A stretch of DNA of 34,851 nucleotides from Metapseudomonas boanensis. GTDB lineage: Bacteria; Pseudomonadota; Gammaproteobacteria; Pseudomonadales; Pseudomonadaceae. Location of the stretch: the NCBI RefSeq assembly GCF_018704125.1, contig NZ_JAGTIS010000028.1:1-34851 (forward strand), written 5' to 3'. The position numbers and the translations under genes are program-made. Positions 7,774 to 16,198 of the stretch are shown here, piece by piece (within the stretch, counting starts at the first letter, position 1; every line of letters starts with the position of its first letter). Under the pieces are notes generated by a model that was given only the letters and a program-made list of their open reading frames with translations, had not been told where the DNA came from and did no database searches.

Positions 7774-9009
7774 ATGACCGGCTCAACGCTCTTCGAACCG
7801 CTCCGATTGCCCAATGGTGTGGTGATTCCAAACCGGATCGCCAAGGCTGCCATGGAGGAGAACCTGGCAGATGGGGATCACGCGCCGGGAGAGGCGCTGG
7901 TCAGGCTCTACCGGCGTTGGGCGGAGGGCGGGGCCGGCCTGATCATCACCGGCAACGTCATGGTGGACCGTCATGCCCTGACCGGGCCTGCTGGCGTGGT
8001 GCTGGAGTCCGACCTGTTCCTGGGGCGCTTCGGCCTGTGGGCCGATGCCTGCCGCAGCCGCGGCGCGCAGGCCTGGATGCAGATCAACCATCCAGGCCGG
8101 CAGGTGCTGGCTGCGCTGGGGCAGCCGGCGCGGGGGCCGTCGGCGGTGGCGGTCGACATTCCCGGGCTGTCCAAGGCCTTCGCGCCGCCCAGGGCCTTGA
8201 GTGAGCATGAGATCGAGGCGCTGATCGAGCGCTATGCCCGCACGGCGGCGCTGGCCGAGCGCGCCGGATTCACCGGGGTGGAAATCCACGCCGCGCATGG
8301 CTACCTGTTCAGCCAGTTTCTCTCGCCATTGACCAACAAGCGTGCTGACGCCTGGGGCGGCAGTCTGGAGAACCGCACACGCATTCTCCTGCGAACCATA
8401 GACGCGGTGCGCCAGCGCGTGGCACCGACCTTCTGTGTGGCGGTGAAGCTCAATTCGGCGGATTTCCAGCGGGGGGGCTTCCAGGCCGAGGATGCGTTGC
8501 GTGTGGTGGAAATGCTCAACACCCTGCCTGTCGATCTGGTTGAGCTGTCCGGCGGGAGCTACGAAAGCCCGGCCATGCAGGGGCAGACCCGGGACGGCAG
8601 CCGCCTGGCCCGGGAGGCATATTTCCTCGAGTTCGCAGAACGGATAGCGGCGGTGGCGCGAATGCCCCTGATGGTCACCGGGGGGGTGCGGCGCCGAGCG
8701 GTTGCCGAGCGCGTCGTGTCTGGAGCGGTGTCGATGGTGGGGCTGGCCACCGCGCTGGCGATCGAGCCGACCCTGCCAAACCAGTGGAAGACGGGTCGAG
8801 ACGCCGAAGTGGCGCCCATCGTCGTCGGCTGGAAGAACAAGGCGCTGGCATCGCTTGCCGTGGCTTCGGTGGTCAAGAAGCAGCTCGGCTTGTTGAGCCA
8901 GGGGAAACGAACACGACCCGGTACATCACCGCTGGTGGCCTTGATCGGCAACCAGCTGAAGTCTCGGCGTCAGGCGAAAAACTACAGGCAATGGATCGGC
9001 CAGGCCTAG
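7774..9009 (+). CDS. Old Yellow Enzyme-type NADH:flavin oxidoreductase
   Basis: This 411-residue TIM-barrel flavoenzyme binds FMN and reduces activated C=C bonds with NAD(P)H. It starts LFEPLRLPNGVVIPNRIAKA. It contains the substrate-binding/catalytic segment GVEIHAAHGYLFSQFLSP, the family signature RADAWGGSLENR, and FMN-phosphate region residues MVTGGVRRR. A good AAGGA ribosome site lies 6 nt before the ATG. It is the first gene of the rightward arm, directly downstream of operator 2. In this setting it probably reduces an enone or alpha,beta-unsaturated intermediate before or after ring opening. It lacks the C-terminal Fe-S/FAD domains of 2,4-dienoyl-CoA reductase, so electrons come directly from a nicotinamide. 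The substrate is unknown. Confidence 0.92.
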   Translation: MTGSTLFEPLRLPNGVVIPNRIAKAAMEENLADGDHAPGEALVRLYRRWAEGGAGLIITGNVMVDRHALTGPAGVVLESDLFLGRFGLWADACRSRGAQAWMQINHPGRQVLAALGQPARGPSAVAVDIPGLSKAFAPPRALSEHEIEALIERYARTAALAERAGFTGVEIHAAHGYLFSQFLSPLTNKRADAWGGSLENRTRILLRTIDAVRQRVAPTFCVAVKLNSADFQRGGFQAEDALRVVEMLNTLPVDLVELSGGSYESPAMQGQTRDGSRLAREAYFLEFAERIAAVARMPLMVTGGVRRRAVAERVVSGAVSMVGLATALAIEPTLPNQWKTGRDAEVAPIVVGWKNKALASLAVASVVKKQLGLLSQGKRTRPGTSPLVALIGNQLKSRRQAKNYRQWIGQA

Positions 9010-9107
9010 CGGGCACCTGAAACATGCGGTTCCACCCGTTCCTACCCGCCGGGCCTGATGCGCTACCGAGCCCTCAGAGCCGGCGCACTCTTCTTCAGGA
9101 GAGAGCC

Positions 9108-10022
9108 ATGCTCATCGACGATATCGAATACGTCATCTTCCGCCATCCCGACCTTTCCGCAGTTCGCCGGTTCATGATCGATTTCGGCCTGCTGGATCTC
9201 GCACAGCACGGGGACGCCCTCTATCTGCGTTCCTATGGCGATGCGCCGTTTTCCTACGTGACGCAACAAGGCGAGGCCGCTTTTGTCGGCATGGGTTTTC
9301 GCGCTTCCAGCCAGACCGCCCTGAACCAGCTCGCTGCCCGATTCAGCACGAGCATCGAGGACTGTCCCCACCCGGGTGGTGGCCAGTACGTCCATACGGT
9401 CGACCCGGATGGCCGGCGGCTGGAGTTCGTTTTCGGTGCCCGGCGCCTGGAGTCGCTGCCATCTGGAGGTGCGCCAATCGCCTGGAACGATGCGCATGCC
9501 AGGAACAGGCTCGGTCGCTACCAGCGCCCCGCGTACGGCCCGTCCCATGCGCAGCGGCTCGGCCATCTGGCCGTCTTCTCGCCGGCCCCGCAGCAACTGA
9601 TCGAGTGGTACGGCGAGAACCTCGGCATGCAGCCGTCCGAACTGATCCATGACGGCAACGAGGCCAATGTGCTGGCCGCCTTCATGCATCTGGACAAGGG
9701 GGCGGAATGGACCGATCACCATACGCTGGCGATTGTCGGAGCGCAGGCAGCGGGCCTGGACCATGTTTCCTTCGAGTGCCGCGACTTCGACGATGTCGGC
9801 ATGGGGCACATGCTGATGCAGGACAAGGGATACAAGCACCGCTGGGGCATCGGCCGTCACTTCCACGGCAGCCAGATATTCGACTACTGGACCGATCCGG
9901 CCGGCTTCCATGTCGAGCACTTCACCGACGGCGACAGGGTCAACGAGGACACCCCGACACAGCTCTGCCCGTTCGGTCGAGACACCCTGCTTCAGTGGGG
10001 GCCGCCCTTCCCGGGCTTGTGA
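9108..10022 (+). CDS. Type I extradiol dioxygenase-like VOC protein (paralogue 2)
   Basis: This 304-residue two-domain VOC protein has a complete extradiol active site: His153 (LGHLAVF), His219 (LDHVSFE) and Glu270 (HVEHFTDGD) as Fe(II) ligands. The catalytic His lies in DHHTLAIV (204/205) and Tyr260 in IFDYW. The frame is open upstream to 9024, but the ATG at 9108 has an AGGAGA ribosome site and aligns with the start of the N-terminal VOC domain. It is the shortest of the three paralogues and lacks the C-terminal helical tail of the other two, so it probably has a different substrate or oligomer. It lies between the Old Yellow Enzyme and the molybdoenzyme genes. Confidence 0.88.
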   Translation: MLIDDIEYVIFRHPDLSAVRRFMIDFGLLDLAQHGDALYLRSYGDAPFSYVTQQGEAAFVGMGFRASSQTALNQLAARFSTSIEDCPHPGGGQYVHTVDPDGRRLEFVFGARRLESLPSGGAPIAWNDAHARNRLGRYQRPAYGPSHAQRLGHLAVFSPAPQQLIEWYGENLGMQPSELIHDGNEANVLAAFMHLDKGAEWTDHHTLAIVGAQAAGLDHVSFECRDFDDVGMGHMLMQDKGYKHRWGIGRHFHGSQIFDYWTDPAGFHVEHFTDGDRVNEDTPTQLCPFGRDTLLQWGPPFPGL

Positions 10023-10149
10023 GTCGACCGGACGAACCTTAATCGCAGGGGGGCCGGCTCGACAATCGGACGGCTTCCCGACTGCCCACTGGAACCCTGA
10101 AACCGTCCTGCTGGCGCTCCTCGAATCCCACTCACCGGTGGCAACCCGA

Positions 10150-13149
10150 ATGAAAAAACTACTTCTAAAAACAATATTGTTTGCCCTGCCGAAGGTGCTC
10201 GGCCTCACTGCCCGCCAACATCCGCAATTCCGCGCCCGGCTCAAGCAGAGGAATTGCACCGCCTACATCGGCTTGCAGGACGGCAGTATCGGCCGCTTCC
10301 TGGAAATCCGCGGAGGCAAGGTGTCGTCGCGTGCAGGCACAGCAGCCCAGGCCGATGTCAGCATGCTGTTCAAGGACTTGCCCACGGCGCTGAAATTCCT
10401 CTCGCCCAACCCGGATATGGGCGAGATCGTTCATGCCGCCAAGAACTTCAAGGTCGTCGCCAAGGGCCCGGACCCTCTGGTGGTGTGGTTCACCCAGACG
10501 CTCAATCTGAGCCAGACGGTCGGCCTGGAGATGGGCAGGCCGATGCGCGATGGCACCCGGCGCTACACCACCTGCACCAACGGCGGTCCGCTGTTCATCT
10601 ATGTGAAGGGCGGACGCATCCAGCGCGTCACGCCGCTGGAGCTGGATGAGAAGGACGCCCCGAGCTGGGAGTTGCAGGCGCGCGGCAAGACCTTCCGTCC
10701 CAAGCGCCGTGCCCTGGTGGCGCCCCACGCCCTGTCGCTCAAATCCCTGGTTTACTCGGACAAGCGCATTCTGCACCCGATGAAGCGGGTCGATTTCGAC
10801 CCGGACGGTGAGCGCAACCCGCAGAACCGCGGCAAATCAGGCTATGTGCGCATCAGCTGGGACGAAGCGCTTGGCATCGTCGCCAAGGAAATCAACCGGC
10901 AGAAGCGCGTCCACGGCCCTGGCTCGATCACTTTCCCGATGTCGTCCCACCACCAGTGGGGCAATGTCGGCTATTACCTCAGTTCGCTGATGCGCTTCGC
11001 CAACCTGGTCGGTTTCACCCGCGTCGCTGCCAACCCGGACAGCTGGGAGGGCTGGTACTGGGGCGCCATGCACCATTTCGGCAACTCCATGCGTGTCGGC
11101 GTGCCGGCCGGCTATGGCGCGGTCGAGGACTGCCTGAAGGAAGCTGAAATGATGGTCTTCTGGTCCTGCGATCCGGAGAGCACCAACGGCGCCTATGCCG
11201 GCTTCGAGGGCACGACCCGCCGCCTGTGGGCCAAGGAGCTGGGCATCGAGTTCGTCCATATCGATCCGCACAACAATCCCACCGCGCAGCTCCTCGGCGG
11301 GCGCTGGATTCCGATCCGCCCGCAGACCGATGCCGCCCTGGCCACGGCCATCATGTACGTGTGGGCCGTCGAAGGTCTGTACGATAAGGATTACGTCGCG
11401 AAACGCACCACCGGCTTCGACGAATGGAAGCGCTACCTGCTGGGCGAGACCGACGGCATCGCCAAGACCCCCGAGTGGCAGGAAGGCGAAACCGGCGTGC
11501 CGGCCAAGGACGTGCGTGCCCTCGCCCGCAAGTGGGGGAACCGGAAAGTCTATCTGGCGACCGGCATGACCGGGGCCGGCTTCGGCGGCGCCGGTCGCGG
11601 TGCGACCGGGCAGCAGTGGGCGCGCTGCATGATCATGATGATGGCCATGCAGGGCTGGGGAAAACCGGGCGTCAATTTCGGTTGCCTGCAGATCGGCTCG
11701 CCGGTGGACCATCATTTCTACTTCCCCGGTTATGCCGACGGCGGCATCTCCGGCGAACTGATGTGGACCGGCAACGCGGTAAACAACTACCAGCGCATGC
11801 CCCACATCCTGACCATGAACCCGGTCAAGCAACTGGTGCCGCGGCAGCAGTTGCCTGACGCCATCATCAATGGCCATGCCACGGGCTATCTGTGGGACGG
11901 CATGTCTCAGGAGGCGCAGTTCGCCCCCTTCACCTATCCGATGGCGGGCTATTCGCCCATCCACATGATCTACCGCTACGGCGGCTCGTCGTTCAGCACC
12001 GTGACGAAATCCGGCCGCTGGGTCGAAGCCTATCGCCATGACAGCATCGAGTTCGTGGTCAACCAGTCGATCTGGATGGAGGGCGAGGCCCAGTTCGCCG
12101 ACATCATCCTGCCGGCCTGCACCCAGCTCGAACGCTGGGACATCGGCGAATGGTGCAATTCGGGCGGTTATGCCCACCATGGCTACACCCTGGTCAATCA
12201 CCGCCTCGTGACGCTGCAGCATAAGTGCATCGAACCGCTCGGCGAGTCGCGTTCGGACTACGACATTTTCGCGGCCATTCTCGAGCGCCTGGGCTTGGGT
12301 GGGGTGTTCACCGAAGGTTGCAGCGAGCTCGATTGGGTCAAGCGGGTGTTCGACTCGTCCGACCTGCCGGATCACATTTCCTGGCGCGAGTTCTGCCGCA
12401 AGGGCTACTACGTCGTGCCGCCGGAAAGGCCCGAGCTGCGACCGCCGGTGGACATGCGCTGGTTCGCCGAAGGCCGTCAGAAGGATCTGCCGGAGCCGTT
12501 TCCGCTGCCGTCGCAGTGGGCAGAAGAGTTCGGCAAGGGCCTGCAGACGCCCAGCGGCAAGCTGGAGTTCGTTCCCGAAACGCTCAAACGCCACACCAGG
12601 GACAATCCCGATCGGCCGGCGCTCAACCGCTACATCGCCTCCTGGGAAGGCCTGGGGACGACCGAGCTGGTCGGCAAGTATCCGCTGCAGATGATCGCGA
12701 CCCATTCGCGCTACAGCTTCCACACCTCCAGCGATGGTAAGAACGGCGTGACCAGTCGAGTGGCGGATCATCGTGCCCGCATCCATGGCCACGATTTCTG
12801 GCTCTTGCGCATCAGCCCTGGCGACGCGGCTGCCCGAGGCATCGCCCATCGTGACCTGGTCAAGATCTACAACGACCGCGGGGCTGTGATCTGCGCTGCC
12901 GACGTGTCGGCCCTGGTGGTGCCGGGGGTGGTCAAGTCCTATGAAGCGAGCGCCGAGTTCCAGATGCTGGAAGTGGCCGGCGAAACGGTGGAAATCGGCG
13001 GTTGCCTGAACATCCTCACCCCGGACCGGCCGCAAACCCAGGGTACCAGCAGCATGAGCCCGAACTCCTGCCTGGTGCAGATCGAAAAATGGCAAGGCGC
13101 CGAGGCGTTCAAGCACCTGCGCGCCGTGGTGGGAGTCACACATGAGTAA
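10150..13149 (+). CDS. Transhydroxylase-type molybdopterin large subunit with SCP2-like domain
   Basis: This 999-residue protein of the DMSO reductase family is closest, from memory of the Pelobacter acidigallici enzyme, to the pyrogallol-phloroglucinol transhydroxylase alpha chain. Shared blocks include DAPSWELQARGKTF, SSHHQWGNVG, NPDSWEGW, HFYFPGYADGGISG, ADIILPACTQLERWDI and GGCLNILTPDR. Residues equivalent to its Mo ligand Ser175 (Ser298) and to His144, Asp174 and Tyr404 (His267, Asp297, Tyr528) are all present. As in that enzyme, there is no N-terminal CxxCxxxC cluster motif. The first ~120 residues are extra and look like an SCP2 sterol-carrier domain (AQADVSMLFKDLPTALKFL and FKVVAKGPDPL). 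The frame is open back to 9910, but the ATG at 10150 avoids the upstream gene. The stop overlaps the small-subunit start by 8 bp. Transfer or removal of a ring hydroxyl is inferred. Confidence 0.9.
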   Translation: MKKLLLKTILFALPKVLGLTARQHPQFRARLKQRNCTAYIGLQDGSIGRFLEIRGGKVSSRAGTAAQADVSMLFKDLPTALKFLSPNPDMGEIVHAAKNFKVVAKGPDPLVVWFTQTLNLSQTVGLEMGRPMRDGTRRYTTCTNGGPLFIYVKGGRIQRVTPLELDEKDAPSWELQARGKTFRPKRRALVAPHALSLKSLVYSDKRILHPMKRVDFDPDGERNPQNRGKSGYVRISWDEALGIVAKEINRQKRVHGPGSITFPMSSHHQWGNVGYYLSSLMRFANLVGFTRVAANPDSWEGWYWGAMHHFGNSMRVGVPAGYGAVEDCLKEAEMMVFWSCDPESTNGAYAGFEGTTRRLWAKELGIEFVHIDPHNNPTAQLLGGRWIPIRPQTDAALATAIMYVWAVEGLYDKDYVAKRTTGFDEWKRYLLGETDGIAKTPEWQEGETGVPAKDVRALARKWGNRKVYLATGMTGAGFGGAGRGATGQQWARCMIMMMAMQGWGKPGVNFGCLQIGSPVDHHFYFPGYADGGISGELMWTGNAVNNYQRMPHILTMNPVKQLVPRQQLPDAIINGHATGYLWDGMSQEAQFAPFTYPMAGYSPIHMIYRYGGSSFSTVTKSGRWVEAYRHDSIEFVVNQSIWMEGEAQFADIILPACTQLERWDIGEWCNSGGYAHHGYTLVNHRLVTLQHKCIEPLGESRSDYDIFAAILERLGLGGVFTEGCSELDWVKRVFDSSDLPDHISWREFCRKGYYVVPPERPELRPPVDMRWFAEGRQKDLPEPFPLPSQWAEEFGKGLQTPSGKLEFVPETLKRHTRDNPDRPALNRYIASWEGLGTTELVGKYPLQMIATHSRYSFHTSSDGKNGVTSRVADHRARIHGHDFWLLRISPGDAAARGIAHRDLVKIYNDRGAVICAADVSALVVPGVVKSYEASAEFQMLEVAGETVEIGGCLNILTPDRPQTQGTSSMSPNSCLVQIEKWQGAEAFKHLRAVVGVTHE

Positions 13150-14014
13150 GTGGAACCTGATCATCAACGTGGGGCGTTGCGAGAACTGCTACAACTGCGT
13201 GCTCGCCGAGCGGGACGAACACGTTGGCAACGACTATCCGGGCTATGCGGCCCCGGCTTCCCTCGCCGACGAGGCACCGATCCGCATCCTGCGGCGAGTG
13301 CAGGGGGCGGCGCCGATGGTGGAGACGACCTACCTGCCGGTGATGTGCAACCACTGCGACGATGCGCCGTGCATGAAGGTCGGCGGCGACGCGATCAGCA
13401 AGCGTGCCGATGGCATCGTCGTGATCGATCCTGTGAAGGCCAAGGGGCGCAAGGACATCGTCCGCTCCTGTCCCTACAGGGCCATCGTCTGGAACGAGGA
13501 GCAGCAGCTGCCGCAGACCTGGATCTTCGACGCCCATCTGCTCGACGACGGCTGGAAAGGCCCGCGTTGCCAGCAAGTGTGTCCGACGGACGTGTTCGAG
13601 GCGGTGAAGCTGGACGACGTAGCGATGCAGCGGAAGGCTCGCCAGGAAGGCTTGCAAGTACTGCTGCCCAAATTGAAGGCCAAACCCAGAGTCTATTACC
13701 GGGGCCTGGAGCGCTGGGACACGTGCTTCATCGGCGGCAGCCTCAGCGCCAGCGTTGACGGTGTGGTCGATTGCGTCGCCGGTGCCGAAATCACGCTTCT
13801 GCAGAACGGGAAACCCATCGCGGTCACCCACAGCGATGCCTTTGGCGACTTCCGCTTTGGCGGCCTGGCCAAGAAAAGCGGCGGCTATCGCATTGAAGTC
13901 CGCCACGGCCTGGGCGAGGCGCAGCGCGACTGCGACATCGACGAAAGCCTCTATCTCGGCGAGATCCGGCTGGTGAGCAGCCATCAGGAATGCATTGAGG
14001 AGCAAACCGTATGA
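13142..14014 (+). CDS. Transhydroxylase-type Fe-S small subunit, one cluster apparently lost
   Basis: This 290-residue partner of the large subunit has an N-terminal ferredoxin-like part and a C-terminal beta-sandwich (about residues 195-285), the layout of the Pelobacter transhydroxylase beta chain. Shared segments include WPGY-like DYPGY, DGIVVIDPVKAKGRKD, WNEEQQ, AHLLDD and KPRVYYRGLERW. Cysteines at 13, 16, 19, 69, 72, 77, 110, 143 and 147 remain. The position equivalent to Cys23 is Glu, and the KCTMCAH motif reads TWIFDAH (127-130), so three ligands of a single [4Fe-4S] cluster are missing. Two clusters are therefore expected instead of three. The start overlaps the large-subunit stop by 8 bp, and the stop overlaps the next gene by ATGA, so expression is tightly coupled. 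There is no signal peptide, so the complex should be cytoplasmic. Confidence 0.9.
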   Translation: MSKWNLIINVGRCENCYNCVLAERDEHVGNDYPGYAAPASLADEAPIRILRRVQGAAPMVETTYLPVMCNHCDDAPCMKVGGDAISKRADGIVVIDPVKAKGRKDIVRSCPYRAIVWNEEQQLPQTWIFDAHLLDDGWKGPRCQQVCPTDVFEAVKLDDVAMQRKARQEGLQVLLPKLKAKPRVYYRGLERWDTCFIGGSLSASVDGVVDCVAGAEITLLQNGKPIAVTHSDAFGDFRFGGLAKKSGGYRIEVRHGLGEAQRDCDIDESLYLGEIRLVSSHQECIEEQTV

Positions 14015-15150
14015 ATCACACCCAGGAACTGAGCGTGCCGCCGGAATATCCCGAAAGCGCGGCGCCCGCCCACGTCAAGAAACTGGTCCGGCCGAAGGCC
14101 TGGCAGAAGGCTACGCAGCTGGCCTTCCTGCGTTTCGAAAAGAAGGATCTCGCCGAGGCTGAACGCTTCTGGAACGATTTCGGCTTGGTGACGGTGTCGT
14201 GCACCGCGGAGCAACTGGTACTGCGCGGTGCCGGGACGGCGCCGGCCATCCTGGTCGCTACCAAGGCCGAGACCTCGCGCTTCGTCGGCTCGGTCTTCGT
14301 GGTCCCGGCCGATACCGATTTCGCGCGGCTGGAACGCGAAAGCAATGCCAAGCCGCTGTCGCCGGAGCGCATTCCTGGCGGCGGGCGCGGCGTCACGCTC
14401 AATGACCCGGATGGTACTGAGCTGTGGTTGATCACCGACTGGGGTTCGGTGCCGGCATTGCCGACCCGGCCGCCGATCCATCGGGAAATGAACGTACTGG
14501 GCGAGATCCAGCGGGTGAACCGCACGGTCCGTTCGCCCATCGAGCCGGCGCTGGTCGGTCGTCTGGGGCACGTTGTCTACCAGACCAGCAACTTCGAGGT
14601 GATGTCCGAGTGGTACATGCGCCACCTCGGCCTCATTCCGACGGACGTGCAGTACCTGGAGGACGGCTCGCCGCTGGTCACGTTCTTCCGTCTGGACCTT
14701 GGCGACCAGCCAGCGGATCACCATACCTTCGTCATGGCGAGCGCTCTGCAGCCGCGTTACGAACACAGCGCCTGGGAAGTGATCGACCTCGACGCCCTGG
14801 GGCAGGGGCAGCAAGTCATGCATGCCCGTGGCCACAAGCACTTCTGGGGCATCGGCCGGCACCTGCTCGGCAGCCAGCTCTTCGACTACTGGAAAGACGC
14901 AGACGGCTTCGACTTCGAGCACTACACCGATGGCGACGTATTCACCGCCGACCACGAGACGCGCTACGTGCCGTTCTCGACGGGCAGCATCTGGGCCTGG
15001 GGGGACGACGCGCCCAAGGCGATCTTCCCGGCCAAGTCGCTTGGCCTGGTCTGGCGCGCATTGAAACTGATCCGCCAGGGGCGCCTGAGCCTGGCCAAGC
15101 TACGGATCATCGGCAAGACGCTCGATACCCCGGCGCGTCCCTGGCTCTGA
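14011..15150 (+). CDS. Type I extradiol dioxygenase-like VOC protein (paralogue 3)
   Basis: This 379-residue two-domain VOC protein has Fe(II) ligands His187 (GRLGHVVY), His252 (RYEHSAWE) and Glu303 (DFEHYTDGD), the catalytic His in DHHTFVM (237/238) and Tyr293 (LFDYW). An N-terminal extension of about 33 residues and a C-terminal helical tail (after PKAIFP) flank the domains; the tail resembles that of paralogue 1. The start codon overlaps the Fe-S subunit stop (ATGA), placing the dioxygenase in direct translational coupling with the transhydroxylase-like complex. It is therefore the best candidate to cleave that complex's product. That assignment rests on gene order only. Confidence 0.88.
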   Translation: MNHTQELSVPPEYPESAAPAHVKKLVRPKAWQKATQLAFLRFEKKDLAEAERFWNDFGLVTVSCTAEQLVLRGAGTAPAILVATKAETSRFVGSVFVVPADTDFARLERESNAKPLSPERIPGGGRGVTLNDPDGTELWLITDWGSVPALPTRPPIHREMNVLGEIQRVNRTVRSPIEPALVGRLGHVVYQTSNFEVMSEWYMRHLGLIPTDVQYLEDGSPLVTFFRLDLGDQPADHHTFVMASALQPRYEHSAWEVIDLDALGQGQQVMHARGHKHFWGIGRHLLGSQLFDYWKDADGFDFEHYTDGDVFTADHETRYVPFSTGSIWAWGDDAPKAIFPAKSLGLVWRALKLIRQGRLSLAKLRIIGKTLDTPARPWL

Positions 15151-15174
15151 AATCGACACAGTAGGACTTGAACC

Positions 15175-16146
15175 ATGGCTATCACCCTTATTCGCTTCAT
15201 CCCCGCCAACGCACCGGCCGACGCCGAGCCCAAGTGGGGCGTCGTGTTCGGCGATAAGATCGCGCCGCTGGATGGCACTTACGTGACCACCGCCGACCTG
15301 ATCCGTGACGGGCGCGAGGCTGCCCGTCAGCTTACGCCAGTCCAGGCCACGCTCGAGCTGGGCAGCGTCCGCATCCTGCCGCCGGTCACCTCGAACCAGC
15401 AGTTCATCTGCCAGGGCGTCAATTACGAGAGCCATGTGCGGGAGTCTGGCCTTGATCCGAGGAACTTCCCGTTCAATACGATCTTCACCAAAGCGCCGTC
15501 CTGCATCAGTGGTCCGTACGACGACGTAGTGCGCCCCGCCCACGTGAAACTGCTGGACTACGAGATTGAGCTGGGCCTGGTCCTCGGGCGCGATCTGGTT
15601 CCCGGTGAGGTTGTCACGCCGGACAAGCTTCACGAGGTCCTGGCCGGCGTGACCATCGTCAACGACGTCTCGGCCCGCGATGTCCAACTGCCTCAGGGCC
15701 AGTTCTACAAGGGCAAGAGCTACCAGACCTTTGGTCCGGTCGGCCCGGTGCTGCTCTTGCTCGAACCCGAGGAGTGGCAGCGCTGGCGCGAACTGAAGAT
15801 GACCCTGACGGTCAATGGCGTCGCCCGGCAGCAGGCCTACTGCGGCGAAATGCTGTTCAAGCCGCATCAGACGCTGACCGAACTCGCCTCGCTGCACGGC
15901 ATGCACGTCGGTGACCTGGTGGCGACCGGGACTCCGGCCGGTTGCGCCGCAAAGGCGCCCGGCAAACTGGTCATGTTCATTCTCAAACACTTCATGTCCG
16001 ATGCCGGGAAATGGAAGGCCTTCATCGCCAAGGCCAAGAAGAACCCGCTCTACCTGAAGCCCAGCGATGTCATGGCCCTGAGCATCCGTACCGACGACGG
16101 CGCGCTGGATCTCGGCCAGCAGCGCACACGGGTGGTGTCGGCATGA
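15175..16146 (+). CDS. FAH-fold hydrolase (paralogue 2)
   Basis: This 323-residue cytoplasmic member of the fumarylacetoacetate hydrolase fold family has metal ligands Glu130 and Glu132 ([11 protein letters not shown]), Asp164 (VNDVSARD), and conserved FYKGKS and ATGTPAGCA. It aligns with paralogue 1 from that protein's residue 56 onward and has no signal peptide. It follows the third extradiol gene by 24 bp, repeating the dioxygenase-hydrolase gene order of the left arm. Known precedent: in 2,4-dinitrotoluene degradation an extradiol enzyme (DntD) cleaves a trihydroxytoluene and an FAH-family enzyme (DntG) processes the product. A similar step is inferred here. Confidence 0.92.
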   Translation: MAITLIRFIPANAPADAEPKWGVVFGDKIAPLDGTYVTTADLIRDGREAARQLTPVQATLELGSVRILPPVTSNQQFICQGVNYESHVRESGLDPRNFPFNTIFTKAPSCISGPYDDVVRPAHVKLLDYEIELGLVLGRDLVPGEVVTPDKLHEVLAGVTIVNDVSARDVQLPQGQFYKGKSYQTFGPVGPVLLLLEPEEWQRWRELKMTLTVNGVARQQAYCGEMLFKPHQTLTELASLHGMHVGDLVATGTPAGCAAKAPGKLVMFILKHFMSDAGKWKAFIAKAKKNPLYLKPSDVMALSIRTDDGALDLGQQRTRVVSA

Positions 16147-16198
16147 CAGTGGCCGAACGGCCGCTTTGCCTGCGCCCGGCCGCCTCCAATCCAGTGTG

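Noticed and set aside
9910-10149. 80-residue N-terminal extension of the molybdoenzyme frame
   Set aside because: It overlaps the end of the dioxygenase gene and reads as low-quality sequence; the ATG at 10150 starts a sensible protein.
10837-13167. 776-residue leftward frame opposite the molybdoenzyme large subunit
   Set aside because: It is an antisense shadow: the rightward frame matches a known enzyme along its whole length.
10150-14014. Possible respiratory DMSO/nitrate reductase or formate dehydrogenase
   Set aside because: There is no Tat signal, no membrane anchor gene and no N-terminal Fe-S motif in the large subunit, while transhydroxylase-specific blocks are present.
16151-16162. 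GGCCG-AA-CGGCC hairpin between the FAH and moaA genes as a terminator
   Set aside because: The stem is only 5 bp with a 2-nt loop and no T-run; in GC-rich DNA this is expected by chance.
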